A stretch of DNA of 5,165 nucleotides from Fen-999 sp964469455. GTDB taxonomy: Bacteria; Pseudomonadota; Gammaproteobacteria; Burkholderiales; Rhodocyclaceae. The notes under the pieces are model-generated. The model had not been told where the DNA came from, did no database searches, and saw only the letters and a program-made list of their open reading frames with translations. The stretch is taken from assembly GCA_964469455.1 (NCBI GenBank), contig CAYXZX010000177.1, positions 1-5,165 of the forward strand. Direction: 5' to 3'. Position numbers and translations under genes: made by a program. Of this stretch, positions 5,111-5,165 are shown piece after piece (the stretch's first letter is position 1; the number at the start of each line of letters is the position of its first letter).

Positions 5111-5165
5111 TGAAGTAATCGCTAACTTCGATCCTAGGTTAGTGGGCACTCGCTTACCTTGATGT

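Larger units (their letters stand above)
4870..5165. other. Non-coding region upstream of the packaging operon, rich in repeats and dyads
   Basis: No convincing gene is found in these 296 bases. Going from the small terminase start to the right edge, they hold a possible minus-strand -10 hexamer at 4878-4883, a G-rich block at 4901-4918 and a first stem-loop element at 4922-4953. Next come two short palindromes at 4954-4975, a second related element at 4996-5032, an AAAATTTT palindrome at 5037-5044, a run of 12 C at 5099-5110, and overlapping small hairpins at 5112-5142. The 4961-5045 part is much more AT-rich than the genes. Short open frames exist on both strands but lack codon or homology support. 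Control of the packaging operon, or a terminase recognition site, would be the natural role of such a region; that is inference. Confidence 0.7.

Noticed and set aside
5115..5150. tRNA-like T-arm (ACTTCGATCC)
   Set aside because: The flanking bases do not form a 5-bp stem around a 7-nt loop, and no acceptor or anticodon arm can be found within the available sequence.
4974..5162. Plus-strand open frame of 62 codons through the hairpins and the C12 run
   Set aside because: It runs through the repeat elements and the homopolymer, shows no ribosome-binding site or family resemblance, and is on the strand opposite all other genes.

Overview
The window is a stretch of tailed-phage (or prophage) genome carrying the DNA-packaging and early head-assembly module. 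All convincing genes lie on the minus strand, so transcription runs from right to left. In transcription order they are a small terminase subunit (4869 to 4207), a large terminase subunit (4207 to 2666), a P22-type portal protein (2666 to 474), a 100-residue unknown protein (472 to 170), and the first 57 residues of another protein that runs off the left edge (173 to 1). The portal is of the P22 gp1 kind and of nearly the same length (730 against about 725 residues), and the small terminase looks like the Sf6-type family. Together these suggest a short-tailed, podovirus-like phage. The moderately GC-rich DNA fits a pseudomonadotal host, but nothing seen here identifies the host. No integrase, repressor, tRNA or flanking bacterial gene is visible, so prophage and free phage cannot be told apart.

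The five genes form one tight operon with almost no untranslated sequence between them. The junctions are TAATG (1-nt overlap), TGATG (1-nt overlap), a 1-nt gap and ATGA (4-nt overlap). This arrangement favours translational coupling. The gene products form one machine. The small terminase recognises phage DNA, the large terminase supplies the ATPase and the nuclease, and the portal is the dodecameric channel to which the motor docks. The two genes after the portal are probably virion components.

The only non-coding stretch is 4870-5165, upstream of the small terminase. It differs in character from the rest. It holds two related stem-loops with conserved outer arms and different, self-complementary inner arms, several short perfect palindromes in an AT-rich island, a G-rich block on the plus strand, and a run of 12 C just beyond. 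It is the natural place for the operon's control signals or for a packaging-recognition site, although no good sigma-70 promoter can be read there.

The coding part is a recognisable packaging module rather than a new system. The most novel material is the repeat and hairpin region upstream of the terminase, followed by the two poorly characterised genes downstream of the portal.
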